From assembly GCF_024679245.1 (NCBI RefSeq), contig NC_090177.1, forward strand, positions 26,846,632-26,910,631: DNA of 64,000 nucleotides, given 5' to 3'. Each line of letters begins with the position of its first letter. Positions within the stretch are counted from its first letter, which is position 1. The notes beneath the pieces were generated by a model, which saw only the letters and a list, made by a program, of their open reading frames with translations, was not told where the DNA came from and made no database searches. This DNA is from Pseudorasbora parva (Eukaryota; Chordata; Actinopteri; Cypriniformes; Gobionidae). A program made the translations under genes and the position numbers. Positions 12,001-27,000 of this stretch are shown here, in pieces.

Positions 12001-15000
12001 GACGATCATTACCATTCTTAAAGGAGCACAGTGTAAATTTTACCTTTGTACAGTTTTTGCAAATTGTAAATTTAGCAAATTGCAACTAACCACCACTCAC
12101 CCCTCCCTACTGAAGCACATAGAAAAGCTACGGTATGGGCGTAGATTAAGCGGGAGCCGTGAAGAGCGGTTACACTCACAGTGTGGATCAATCGCGTGTG
12201 TGTCGTAGAATCAGGATCTGTTAAAGAGAACGTATGCAGCGCAGACTCTCATACAAATCGGAAAAAAACCACTAGTTTTTGATCCATCAATGCATCTCTC
12301 ACTTACAGTATGCGATCTCACTGTTAGAAGCGTCACTGCGTCAGTCAGAGGAAATCAAAATGCCTGTCAAACGCGTGCTGTCATGAATTATGCAATGTGT
12401 CTTCTAATAGGATAAAGACACGCAGTCTCATGAATAGTTACGAGACAGCGATGAGTCATCACCGTACTATAGTACAAGAAAACCCCACAACCTATGACGT
12501 TGACATGAAGATGAATTTAAACCAGGAAGTTGAAAATAGAGCTAAAAGGCTTAAAACTAACTAGTCGTCTCCTACATTCAAAATTAACAAATGGTAACAT
12601 TGTCTTCCATGATGTTAAACACACATACTTCTGTTAAAATCTCAGAAAATTTGGTTTAGGGTTTCATGACCCTATGCTAAAGAAAGCTTTCTTTAACGTT
12701 AGTCGATAGCGCGCCTCTTGAGGTCACGGGTAAGTGTATTTACACATAACCAAATTGAATACATCAAGATTTAAACAAAAAATAGAGATTTAAACAGAGA
12801 CAAAAAATAATCTATGCATGACCTGTCATTTTATTTGTATCTAAATATGAGGAGGGTGCTCTCAAACAAGTCCAAAAAGTGCTCTGGAAAGTCCAAAAGC
12901 GGATTCGTAGAAAAAATACTCCAGCTGTCACGCTGGAGCTGCAGATGAAGGAAAACAATCGTTATGAGGGATGAAACGTGACAACGACAATCAGACGATT
13001 GCGACAATATGCTTTGTGTGTGTTTGTCCAAGCCATCTCAATGTAGGCTATTTATTGACAATAAGTATATCCTATGAATAAAGCAGTGCTAACTGACAGC
13101 TTTTTTAATGTTTAGCATCTTCTGCTCACTACGGCTGCATTTATTTAATCAAAAATACAGTTAAAACAGTAATATAGTGAAATATCATTACAAATTAAAA
13201 CAGCTTTTTCTATGTGAATATATAGTATTGTAATTTATTCCTGTGATCAAAGCTGAATTTATCATCATTACTCCAGTCTTCAGTGTCACATTATCCTTCA
13301 CAAAATTATTCTCATATGAGGATTTTATAATCAAGAAACATTTATGATTATTATCTGTGTTGAAAACAGCTGTGCTGCTTAAAATGTTGTGGAAACCATG
13401 ATACATTTTATTTTTCAGGATTATTTGATTAATAGAAAGCTTTTATTTGCATTTATTAAATACATTATCTTTTGTAATATTAAAAATATCACTTGTGATC
13501 AATTTAATGCATGTCTGATCAACAAAAGTAGTATCTTTTTTAATTTTACCACAAATGTTTGAATGGTATGGTGGTTTCCACAAAACTGAAGCAGCATCAT
13601 GAGCAAATAAAACTGTTTTCAACACTGATAATAATCATAAATGTTTGTTGAGCATCAAATCCTGTTTTTTTTTCTCCAAATATTTTTACAATCTATGGAG
13701 ACTTAATGCACAAGTATTTGTAGTACATAAACCAATCATAAAATTGGCATAAAATATAGGAGAAAAATATTATAGATATTAGTGGTTATTTTTCAGCAGT
13801 GTCTTAATCTCACCAAATTAAAAGCAAGAGATGCGATAAATTATATTGGTCAAAAAAACAAAAAATGGTATTATGACATCTCTGTCCCCCTCGTTTCTGA
13901 AAAGAATGCTACGCCCCTGGCTACGGTGGCTGACACAGGACAAAGATAAGAGAGTAGCTAGCACTCTGTATCTGTTTGTCCGTTTATGGCTGTGCAAAAT
14001 GGTGACTTCACTGTATGGAGACCTGTGGTGTATATATGCTCAGGGCCGGCCCTGACCTATTTGCTGCCCTAGGCAAGATTTTGCTTGGTGCCCCTTGTAT
14101 CAAGGCTTTATATGTTGGTTGTGTTTTTATAATTTTTTTAAATAAATATACACACACACACACACACATAATTTTTTTTTTAAAGTCTGATGATAGTTAA
14201 ACTATTCAAAAATAGCACCTACACCACATTACAGTCTATGCACAAATAGCAAGAGTAATTGCATCTAACATTAGTGCACAAACTTGATCATTGAGAAGTT
14301 GCTAGTGTTTGTTAGAAGTGTTTGTTTTCCAGTAGATGGCAGCTATCCTCCACTAATCTATGCACGTTCATGTTTTCACCATGAATTAAACCGAGAAATT
14401 TTGATATTTAATGCACATTTTATTTTATTTTTTCACTATTTTAGAAAAACCTGTATATAAATATCATTACAAATTTCAGAAAATAAATTTAAAAAATGCC
14501 ATATATCCCCTTACAATTGCACAACTGAGTAAAAACATTAGGCTATTAAAAAAGTGATATGTGTTTATAAAAAATTGACATTATTTTTTACAGATTCACA
14601 CTGATTACCCAGAACAGCTGCTTACATAAAGTTTAAGGTAAAAATAACTGGAATTAATTAGCGAACATTCATATTTAGATAATGCAATTAGATAAACTGT
14701 TCATTCATTACATCACTTTACCTCTGTCTTTATCCCTTCCCTGCATCAGAGGGCTTCTGTCTTTTTGACACTGTGAATTCGGCCATCCGTCATAAATAAT
14801 CAGGCAACTTTCACTGTCTGGCGCGAGCGAACAACCAAAGAAACGAAAGCAATCCTGTCTACATTAGATGCGGGAGAGGCGATGCTACAACAAATGCCCA
14901 ACGTTAAACTGATCGCGCGTTCAATATCAGACACACTAAAGCACTCGCTGAGCAGGGGGAGATTGATGTGGCGGTCTGGGAAGAGTCAAGGTTTTTTTTG

Positions 15001-18000
15001 GTAATATTGAATTAATATTAATAAAAAAGTAGCAGTAATAAAACTGGAGAGAGAAAAAAAAAATCACTCATTTTGGCACCCCAATGGACGAGTGGCGCCC
15101 CTAGGATTAGCCTATTCCGCCTATGCTGTGGGCCTGCCCTGTGTATGCTCATAGAAATGGCTCATTCTAAGGTAATACAAACATAACGGTTCATTATGTA
15201 AGGTCTTTATACAGCACTGAAAACATAGTTATGTATTAGGGGTGTCAACAATAATCGATTCGGCGATGCATCGCGATGCGGGGCATGAACGATTCAGCAT
15301 CGATGCGGCAAAGTGCCATAATCGATTATGTCACTGTTTATTTTCTGGCGGACGATAAAGTTGTGAAGTTTCAAATACTTCCGGTCTGAGAGAATAACAA
15401 CACCAACAAGGAAAATGGCTGAGGCGGAGGGAGATGACCGCGATAGACGGGTTATTAAAAACGCGCTAACGACCCGAGGTGTGTAGGATTGTACGTATAT
15501 TTTTTTTGCACAATAATCAATGAATCTATAATGACGAAAAACGCCACAATTCACCTTTATTCCACAAGGTGGCAATGTCTGATACGCAATGATGAAGTGA
15601 CGTTTCACTCATAGTTACCTCTGACAGAAAACGAAACAATAATCTGCAAAACTTGAAATGGCTCAGTGATTTACCGCAGAGAGCAAGTACTAAACACAAT
15701 CAGATGTTAGTGTCACTGTCTCTTGATGATGGATGTGGTCAAGAAGCTGTCAGTGATCAAAATATTGATTTTGAAGACATTGAAAATGAGTTTTGAGAAT
15801 ATGCTGGAGATCGCGAATATGAGGCAGATGCTGGTAAACTGGTAAACGAGCTCTGACGAGGTCATATGATGATGGTATTAAACATCTGCTCAAAATGAAT
15901 CTGAGAATGTTTGGTGAAACAGTCATGCATTTAAGGGCTAATTGCATTTTATTTAATTACATTTTATTTTATTTAATAACTTTTATGTCAAAGATACAGG
16001 AGACACATAGCAGCCAATACAATCTGTTGTTTAATATCTGCTTGTATTCCCTCATGACTGATGAAAAATTTGCTTTGTGTGCAGTAGAATTTTGATGCAT
16101 CACAATGCATCGTAGAATCGAATCGAATCGAATCGTTACCTGGTGAATCGTAATCGAATCGAATCGTGAAGGAAATGCCAATGCACACCCCTATTATGTA
16201 TATTGTATTGCATATAATCTGTAATAGAGTTTAATAAATATTACACACTGCACCATTAAGTCTGAATCAGACTTGAATTGGTTTGAAATTGATGGCATCC
16301 TTAATATTTACATCTGAGTTGAGCTAGTGGTTATGGTAAGGAGAGTGACATCTTCCAAATATGCGTTAAGCACTGCCAAGCACAACACACTGGGCCAGCT
16401 AACCAATCACAGTACATTTTGTATTTCGGAAGGAGGGGCTAAATCTAAAATAACCTAAAATATCTGGAAAAGAATGTTTTTTTAACACTCAAGCATGAAA
16501 GCATATTCTAGTTAGTACACCCCACAAAATCAAGACTTCATTAAAAAGCACAATAGGACCCTTTTACGCTAGTGTGGATGATAACATTTTAGAAAACATG
16601 TTTTACAATGAAACCAGATTAATGTAGACAGCCTTATTTTCCATCTGCAAATCATCATGTTACTGTATAACAATAGTTCTGCACTAAACACGAAACTACT
16701 GACGTGGGCGCAGGGGGCGTTCTGACACGCGACGAGCTGCTGCTGTAATGTGACATGCGCTCACACATGTTTACTGCTGGATTCCACTTCACTACATTAA
16801 CTTCAGGAGATAGGACACGTGTGCCAGGCTCTGCCAATGCGTGTATGTGTGTGTGTGTGTGTTTGTTACAAAATCATGCTGCTGTAGCATGATGCCGCCC
16901 GGCCTTCAACCCCCCCACCCCCCTTTTCCCAGCGTTGCGGGGCACATCAGCGGCCTGGGACGATAGTGTGTGTGACAGCAGAAGCCCAACCGCACGCGCC
17001 AATGTGGGACACAGGAGGGAGGGGGTCAGCGCAGTACCTTCAGGCACGGCAGACAGGACACTCGCGCATGCCTGTACACACTCACAGGGTGCACCTCAAG
17101 GCAGAGAGGACAGGATGGAGAGAGATCCCCCTTCCCCCAACGCCTGCATGGGGTCAAAGTCACCGAACCCTGAGAGGGTAAAACCAGGCTGTCCTGCACA
17201 CACACTCACAGCCCGACATTAGCATTTTCTTTGTGCCACTGCAGCATGGCATCTTGTGCTCAAAATGCACATGCACGGATATAAAATAAGTGCAAACTTA
17301 TTGCATCAAAAGTAAAGACGTCGGCTGCATCTGAAACGCATCATGGCACTTTTTAATTCAGGTCTGTGCAACATCCTGTCCACTGAGTTGCCTTCATTAA
17401 GTTGATTTTTAAAGGCTGCATAAATATATTCTTCACTGATTGTGAAATACCACAATCCTGTCCAGCATTTGATTGGAAGAAAAAAAATGGTGTCTGATGG
17501 TTGAAATGACCAAATTAGTAGATTTTTCATCTTGTCAACCAATAAACAAACACTACAGTTATTTAAAGGGTTAGTTCACCAAAAAAATGACAATTCTGTC
17601 AATTATTACTTACCCTAATGTCGTTGGACACCCGTAAGACTTTCCTTCATCTTCGGAGTCACAAATGAAGATATTTGTGTTGAAATCCGATGGCTCAGAA
17701 AGGCCTTCATTGACTCTCGAGACCCATAAAAGGCACTAAAGATGTTGTTAAAAGTCCATCTCACTACAGTGGCTCTGCAAATATTTTATGAAATGACGAG
17801 AATCGTTTTTGTGAGCAAAAAACCCTAAATAGCGACTTATATAGTAATGGGCTGATTTCAAAGGGCTTCGAACGGTTATGATACAGCGTATTGATTCATG
17901 ATTCGAATCACGTGTCAAAGCGTCAAACTGCTGAAATCACATGACTTTGGCGATCCGAATCATTAATCGATACACTGATTCATAACGGTTTGAAGCTTTG

Positions 18001-21000
18001 TTTTGAAATCGACCATCACTATAGATAAAACTAAAATATAGTTTTTTGCTCACAAAAACTATTCTAGTCATTTCATAAAATGATTGTAGAACCATTGCAG
18101 TGAGATGGGCTTTGTATTGACGTCTTTAGTGCCTTTATGGGTCTTGAGAGAGGAAATGACATTGGTGTCAATAAAAGCCTTTCTGAGCCATCGGATGTCA
18201 ACAAAAATATCTTCATTTGTGTTCTGAAGATGAATGAAGGTCTTACGGGTGTCGAACGACATTAGAATAAGTAATAAATGACAGAATTTTAATTTTTGGG
18301 TGAACTAACCCTTTAAGAACTGCTTCAGATATGGACAAAACAACAAGAAATAAACAATATTCATCTACTTTTAAAAGGGTAATTTGCATACATTTTGTTG
18401 TTGATCTCAAATGTGTGTTCAATCGAGCTCTAACACTACTTGGGGCTCAAATTAATTTGTCGCTTATTATCAGTTTTCTGATTTTAATTCTATTTTTGTT
18501 AACTTTTTTTGAAGCTGTTTAAGGACAACACTCGATTTCCACTGACTGACCGGGCAGGAAGTCACCATTTTGGACAACTGAAAACTGCTCGAAATGAAAA
18601 AAATGAACAAAAGGATCTCGGGGAATTATTCCTTCACTTCACTTCCACCTCTATAAGTGGATGCTTGTGCTCACACTTTTTCCTTCCTCCAGCCCTGCTG
18701 CCTTACCTCCCCCATTCCCTTGATTTCTCACATACCCCGCTCTACGAGCACTAGCACCTCTAACCCAGAACCTCACTGTCATTCTCCCTCACTCCATCTC
18801 TCCTGTCCTCTTCCAGGCCCTTGTTCCTTCCAGCAGCACAGGATAATTACAGCTTTCCCTCTTTCCCTTTTAATCTCTCCCTCAACACTCTCTCCTTTCT
18901 GCTACTCTGTTTCTCTCTTGCTTCCACTCCCAGGTCCCGGACCAAACAGCCCTGTTGCTAGGAGACAAGCTGGGTCGGAGCAGGAGAGGCAACAGCGGCA
19001 GCAACGGCAGCTCCCCCACGTCTCCGCCTCTCTGGAAACAAGGGATGGAGGGATGGTGGAAGAGTTCAGTGGAGGGGAGAAGCCCTTCAGACATGTGTGC
19101 TCAGCCAAAAGGAAGAGACAGACACCGACCCCCCACTGATATACAGACATCCAAACAAACAATAACGACAAAACCGCAGAAATTCACAAAGTTCTTATGC
19201 ACACCTGCACCACATGCCGACATCGGCATGGCAAATTCAGGCTGGAAAAGCTGCTGATGCGACGACAAACATTCATGGTACTGAAACACGGCGGGTTGTT
19301 TTTCTGTCCTAATCTTCGACAACGGGTTCGTACGGGACGAGTGCCGTATGTTTTGGCACACAGCCAGAGAACAGTAGTTTTAAGGAGGATTTCGATGTTT
19401 GAGAAAACAGGGGAAAAAAACAATTATGAAAACGAGGGGCAATGTGCGGCATGGGGGTGTGAAGAGGGTTTTATCTGTAGTGGAGAGATGGACAGGATCG
19501 AGTGGGAGTGGAATGAGTTTGACTGGGTTAGTGCTAATTGTGACAGGCGGTCACAGTTTATGGGCTAATCTTGGCAAATGTCTGCGTAGATAAACAAACT
19601 GATGGCTAAATGATGGAGTCTGTGTGTGTTCATTAGACTAACGAGAGAGCAAGAGGGAAGGAACGTGCACACATCTGCTTAGTTCCAAAACCTTGAGAAC
19701 GGCTTACCGAGGCAGCATTTTGGGGCATCGTTGGCAAGCTCCCGACATGAAGACCATTCCAAAAAGTAGTAAACTTAATTATGCAGCCTCCTAAGATACA
19801 TTCTTTGGTTGACTTTCTAAGGCATCATGTATCCTTTATAGTGAAAGCAATCCCAGAATGCACTGGGGCATTGGTGCAAACTCCATAGATCACAGATTAA
19901 GTAGGAAAATGTTACTATGAATTATTTTATGATTATGAATATACTATATTTTATTAAAAAGTACCAATAAAAACAATTTTACCCAATATCTGTGTTCTGC
20001 ACATTTCCGGGTTCCTCAGAAGCGGAAGTTGTCATAGTTGGGTAAAATTCTATAACGGTGAATGATGATAGAATACATTAAATATATTTTTTTGTGTTCG
20101 CATTTGCTCAAATAGCAAAAGAAAAAAACACCACAATAATGTTTTCACAATATTCAAAATGAGAAAAAAAGTGAGAGATTGATAAGGGCATGATTTTACT
20201 ATCACTCCCACAGCCGTTGTATTAGAATCCCCCTCACAGCCGCGTTAACTTGTTTCTTGCAATTTAATGCAAATGTATTATAATACAAAGTATAGTGTTA
20301 TAAAGGTACATAAATATAATAATCCAATGCAAAATTCGTACAAGGAAATGTTTCACCTCACGTGTTCCTTGCACAACATTTCCTATTGAACGGATTCCTG
20401 TTGAGAAAGCATTTTGCCCACAGAATTTCACTGTACAAAAAGGTAAATCCTGTGAAATTCTGTAGTTAAAATTTATTAAGGATTATGTGACACTGAAGAC
20501 TGGAGTACTTTTGCAGAAAATTCAGCTTCACCATCACAGGAATTAATTACATTTAAACATTCAAATGGAAAAAAAAATCATCAAATAAAGGCAGCCTTGG
20601 TTACTTGCTTAGAAACTTCTTTCAAAAACATTTTTCTGCATTTTCTATAAAGCAGCTTTGAAACTATTTGTATTGATTGTGAAAAGCGCTATACAAATAA
20701 ATGTGAATTGAATTTAACTGAATTGATTTTTGTTATTACAGCTTTCCGTTGGTCTATGACGTGGGAAACTTTTTCGCCCTTAAACTTTGATTGTGCACGT
20801 TCAGACTAGAATGCCTGAATTTCACCCGCAAAATTATACTGAGCAATGGTAGATGTGACCGCACCTTTGGAAGACAGCCTAAGCTGTAGTCACCGAGGCA
20901 TCTCACTAGCTTTCAAAACAAATCTACAGTACTCTCTCTTGATCTGCCCTCTCGCAGTCCCATGACTTTTTACCTATATACCCTTAACTTTCTTTTTCCC

Positions 21001-24000
21001 TTCTTTTCCTGTTCCTTTTTCCATCCCTCCTTTTTATCTTCTCCTTGTGCCTCAGTCTTATTTTTTTCCAGGTTAAGTGCGTGATTAGTTTGCTTAATGG
21101 AGTGCTGTGCATTCTATTAGTGAAGTGCACTTGCGTCGTATGTTTCGGCCGTATTGGCTCTCAAGGCATGAGCTGTGCGTCCGTGTTGAAAATAAGATTG
21201 GACACACTTGGGCTTACACTGCTCCATTGGGATTCACAAGGGCCTCAAACATACACATCTGAGTGAGTGTATATGCAGAGTGTATGATAACGCACCGCAA
21301 ATGACAGTGTACCGATAAGGCGCACTGTAACTCTGAGCCCTGAGCCAATTAAAACATTGTTAATTTATCCTGCTCTAGAGCACTGAGATTCTTCACCATG
21401 GCAACCACAGGAATGCAGGGAGACCAGAATACGCAGCCACTCACCTCACAGGCTGTCCTGCAGTTACTATAGTGTGTGTGTGTATGTGTGTGTGTATGTG
21501 CAGACGCAGTGAGATGCTGACAGTGGAAATGAAGATGAGTGACTGCTGGTATACTGTTAGCTCTTGTATTCTCACCAGTGATGCAGCTGTGAATAAGAAA
21601 CCATGCCAGAAAACCCATCAGCATTTGAGCTGTTTATATTATCAGCACTGACCAATGAATAAATGAAAGAAATGTTTGCTCTCTGTGTCATTTCCAAAAT
21701 TCCCAACAGCCATGACAATGTGGACGAGGTGCGTCCCGATTCACATAGCCTACTTGTGTAGTATTTGTTGCCATTGTTTAGTATAAATAGGGTGAGTAGT
21801 GTACTTACTTGTGCTGAAAATTACAACAAATATAAATAAATAAAAAGTACACTTTAAATATCTACAACATGAGCATTGAAAAACCCATAATGCTTGTCCA
21901 CTGAAGATCGGTCACCGGGAGTGTACAAAAGTGCTCTACACTATCACTGCATCAGTTATTTTAGAGTTTCAGTATTCTGTCGCATAATATTAATCTCCTT
22001 CTAGTTAACAGGAAAATTGGACTTATTTCATTTCTCTGTTCACGGGTGATAAATGAAACTAATCATTTTGGTCTGTCATTAGCTCCCTCCAGCTGTGTGT
22101 ATGTGTATCTGTTAGACTTCCAGGGTAGTGGAACGACACTTCCTCTTTTCTCTAATTCGTAAATAATCACTCTTTCAGACTCGTATCTGTCCTCATGGCT
22201 GCACAACTGAATCTATGGCCACAGATTCGACTGGCCTCCTGGGGAGGCCAAATTACAGACCGTCCTCCGAATGAAAGGCGTGGTTTTGTTTGAAGCACCT
22301 TGGACATAAAGCCCATGAATATTCAGGACGAGACACTCTATTTGCAAATATAAAAAAAACCTTCACACCAACTTTATTAAAATCAATTAGTTCCACTATG
22401 ATAGACTATGACACAGTGCCCCCTTCTAATCTCTCATTCCACACACAACCTCGGTGTCAATGTCATGAGATCCGTTTATTAGTGGTACATGCTAAAGCTA
22501 CCGCTCATACTTGAGGATAGTAATCTAAATAAACCCCTTACCCTAATAAACCCAGGCACTTAAAGGTCCCGTTCTTCGCGATTCCATCTTTCAAACTTTA
22601 GTTAGTGTGTAATGTTGCTGTTAGAGCATAAATAATACCTGTAAAATTATAAAGCTCAAAGTTCAATGCCAAGCGAGATATTTTATTTAACAGAAGTTCC
22701 CTTTCAAAGCCTACAGCGAACGGCCGGTTTGGACTACAGCAGGAAGTGCAGGGATGTGATGATGTCACTAGAACCGTTTGTTGACTAACCCTCCACCCAC
22801 AAGAACACGCAAAAAAGGGGGCGTGGTCTTGTTGCTCTCCCACGTGGAGAAGAGCGCGCATTCAGCACTTGCATCTCCCCGTTATGGTAAGAGGCGGGAC
22901 ATTTCCGGGCAAAGTGCGCTAAGCTGCTGTCCAATCACAACACGGGAAGCGCTGGCCCAATCAGAACTCGTTACGTATTTCTGAAGGAGGGACTTCATAG
23001 AACAAGGAAATCATCAGGCCGTTTTTAGGACAGAGGAAACAGCGCTGTACAGATAAGTAAATTGTAAATACTGTGTTTTTTTACACGCAAAACATGACTG
23101 TTATTAAATACATTTTATTACATTTACATTATTAAATTTTATTATTACAATTATTATTAAAAACGTAATTTAGTATTTGAGCGCTCATGGTTCCGGTTCA
23201 TAGCTCAGACTTTTTACGAAGTCACTTTGGTACAGAACACTGTATTTTGCTATTTAAAATAGGATTGATAATCATATTCTGTTGCTGTGTGGATGCAGTT
23301 TGGCAGGAGGAATGGGCTTTTAAAGTTAGTTTTGAACAATTTGCGATAGTCTTTTCTTTCCTATTGTAACATCTGAGTGAAACAAGCTTCTCAAACAAGA
23401 AAATAATGTAGGGCAGGACTTGATTTTGTCCATCAGGAACTGATTGGATGGCAGGGAATTTCTTATGTGAGGTGACAGGTTGTCCCGCCCTTGCGCCAGT
23501 AAAAATTCATCAGATAAGAGAAGATTGCTGCAAGACGTAGGGGAAGTAATTTTGATAAAAGATAAATAATTTTTAATAAACAATACAATAATTCAATATT
23601 CAATTTTCATTTCATGGTGACACTGCCAGTATGCAACACCTTAGAAACCACCCAAAACACCTTAGAAAAAGCAAAGCAATACACTGCATCCCGCCAACAA
23701 CACCCAAGCCTTTTAAAATTAGCTTTACATCATGTGGTGTAAACGTAGCCACAGATGCATTTAACTGTATCAGTAAGCAATTACCCAAAACAGCCAAGTA
23801 ACTTGGCAACTGCATAGCAATGCTCTCCCGACACCCTACCCTAGCGGCTCTTAAAACACTGCAAGTAAGAACCCACTTAGCTAAAACCCAGAATATCCTA
23901 GTATTCCCCTAGCAACCACCCAGTCTAGCTTTAAAGAGATTAGAATCACACTTATTACACCCTAGCAACAACAGTAAATAAACTCCATGCCACCTATATT

Positions 24001-27000
24001 ATGCAGCTAGTTTTAAAGAAACACTACACTTTTTTGAATATAGGCTCATTTTCCAAGTCCCTTTGCGCTAAAAAGGTGAGTTTTACCGTTTTTGAATCCA
24101 TTCAGCCGATCTCTGTATCTGGTGTTACCACTTTTAACATAGCTAGCATACATCATTGAATCGGAATAGACCAAAAGCATCGCGATCAGAAATTACAAAA
24201 TACTTTTTTTTTCAAAGATCACATTTTTCCTATTTAAAACTTGACTATTCTGTAGTTTCATCATGTACCAACAGAAAATGAAATGTTGCGATTTCTATAC
24301 AGATATAGATAGGAACTATTTTCTTATTCCTGCTTAATAATTATGGAACTTTACAATCGTGCTATGGGTCCAGTGGCGCGATGATATTACGCAGCACCTT
24401 GAAAGTAGTCCTCAGATCGGTAACTTCCAATGCGACCGGCGCTAAGTTTGTATCGTTGCAGATAATGCAGAGTTGCAGCCAGCTCAAATAGCCAGTTCAA
24501 ATACACGGTTCAAGATCTGCACCAAAGTAAATATCTTCTGAATTGTCTCATAAATATATCCATGGTTACAAGGCATGCTCTCTGTGCAAGCAGGTTGTCA
24601 CATTGGTTATGTTGACGTATTCAAAATCTTTGGTCATTATTTTTGAGTGCAATGCTAATGGTCTAATCCAATTCAATGATGTATGCTAAGCTAAAAGTGG
24701 TAACGCCAGATACAGAGACCGGCTGAATGGATTAAAAAAAATGGTAAAACTCAACTGTTTAACTCTAAGGGACTTGGGACTTGTTGTGTAAACAGCCACA
24801 TATAGGGGATGTTTTTTTTTGTGACTGCACCAGAAAGAAATGACCCAAAACACATGTAGCAACACACAGCAAAACACCTTAGAAACAGCATACCAATGAT
24901 CTACCAATGTACTAACATCTCAATGGCTAGTTTTATGTGAGCAAAGACCACTGGCAGTTTCTTAATAGCAAACAGAGTTTACTCTACTGTGAGACATTCT
25001 GTTACCTGTAGGACCACTTAATGAAGTCCCATGTAGGCGAGGACATAGTGTGCACTGTGTGTATACTAAAGAACACATTGACCGCTACACTGCAAACATC
25101 CATATGGCTCCTTCTCCAGCAGAGAAATACTCTGTTCCAATGCATTCGTCTTTTTATCAGCTTCTGCCCTGTCCTCTCATCCCCCTCCTTCCCTCCCTCT
25201 TCCTCTGCTCCTGTTAGCCTGAACACTCACTACCACAATTACCGCTGGAGCTACATCTACAGCTGCTCAACTGGCAGAGGGGGGTCAGGACCACCGCGTG
25301 TGTGCTGTGCGGCAGTGGTAATCCGAGTGAAAGAGGAGAGGAGATGTCGTCTCTGGTTTTCTCATTGTTGCGAAGCCGAATAAACCGAGAACCCTTGATG
25401 AGCAGGGCAGTGAATGTGACAAACTCTTGCTCTTTACTTGCTCTGAATGATTAACCACTCAGATCATTGTCCTCATACAACATCTAAACCAACCAACACA
25501 CATGCAGACACTAATCTTACCAGCTGCTCCCCTACACCTGCTTTTTGTGTGTGTATGTGTAAGAGATATTTGAGCCCCGTGTAACAGTGACTGGGGGGTA
25601 GGGGGTGTTGTGAGGTTACTCATCTTCAGTGTCCACATAAAAGGGGAAGAGGTGCATAGAAAAAGAAAGATTAAGTTTGCTTTCTTTTGACAAAGAAACT
25701 GAACACTGTCAAATTAGCAGATCAATTAATTGATCTGGATGTATTTGTGGGAAAGTGTCCTGCATTCCACTTCTTTAGTATTAAAATTCTGGACAATATG
25801 ATAAGTAGATAATTATTTTTATATTATGGTTGATAACAGAAAAATGCCAGCTAATAAAACAAAACTATTGTCTACATTTAAAAAAAACAAATATTTTTTT
25901 AATGCTACAGGTAAATTTAGGCATCACAAAAATTAACAAATATAATATAATATAATATAATATAATATAATATAATATAATATAATATAAGTATATTCAT
26001 TTTGAGATTTGCTAAAAAATACATTAAACAGTGATCAGTGTTATTATTGTTAACTAAAAGTAAAATTTTTGGTAATTGAAATAAAATAAACTTAATAGAC
26101 TGTAATGCTTTTAAGGATGTAAATAAATAACTTGAAGTTGAAGTAGTTACATTTCTAAAACGCAATTAAATATATTTCATTATATCAACAAACAAATTGG
26201 CTGACCAATATAGTTCCAGTACTCACCTAAAGGATTATTAGGAACACCTACTAATACTGTGTTTGACCCCCTTTTACCTTCAGAACTGCCTTAATTCTAT
26301 GTGGCATTGATTTAACAAGGTGTTGAAAGCATTCTTTAGAAATGTTGGCCCATATTGATAGGATCGCATCTTGCAGTTGATGAAGATTTGTGGGATGCAC
26401 ATCCAGGGCACGAAGCTCCCATTCCAACACATCCCAAAGATGCTCTATTGGGTTGAGATCTGGTGACTGTGGGGGCCATTTTAGTACAGTGAACATTGTC
26501 ATGTTCAAGAAACCAATTTGAAATGATTCGAGCTTTGTGACATGGTGCATTATCCTGCTGGAAGTAGCCATCAGAGGATTGGTAGATGGTGGTCATAAAG
26601 TAATGGAAATGGTCAGAAACAATGCTCAGGTTGGCCATGGCATTTAAACAATGCCAATTGGTACTAAGGGACCTAAATTGTGCCAAGAAAACATCCCCCA
26701 CACCATTACACCACCACCACCAGCCTGCACAGTGGTAACGAGGCATGACGGATCCATGTTCTCATTCTGTTTACACAAAATTCTGACTCTATCATCTGAA
26801 TGTCTCAACAGAAATCGAGACTCATCAGACTAGGCAACATTTTTTTCAGTCTTCAACTGTCCAATTTTAGTGAGCTTGTGCAAATTGTAGCCTCTTTTTC
26901 CTATTTGTAGTGGAGATGAGTGGTACCCGGTGGGGTCTTCTGCTGTTGTAGCCCATCCGCCTCAAGGTTGTGCATTTTGTGGCTTCACAAATGCTTTGCT

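Noticed and set aside
16935..17222. 95-codon GC-rich open frame
   Set aside because: Another frame is equally open; no family motif. Consistent with GC-rich noncoding sequence.
17563..17580. Telomere-like GGGTTAG
   Set aside because: A single GGGTTAG is part of the family C terminus and is not tandem.
18657..19139. 160-codon open frame on the plus strand
   Set aside because: It lies in a pyrimidine-rich tract with open frames also on the other strand; no recognised domain, no start context and no splice logic.
22598..22984. Peptides similar to those at 58971-59192 (PITTREALAQSELVTYF)
   Set aside because: Similarity arises because both lie in copies of the same nonautonomous element (family B). 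The frames are not maintained over the element.
25021..25383. 120-codon plus-strand frame
   Set aside because: The opposite strand is also partly open; no domain; it sits within an intron of nol4l next to repeats.
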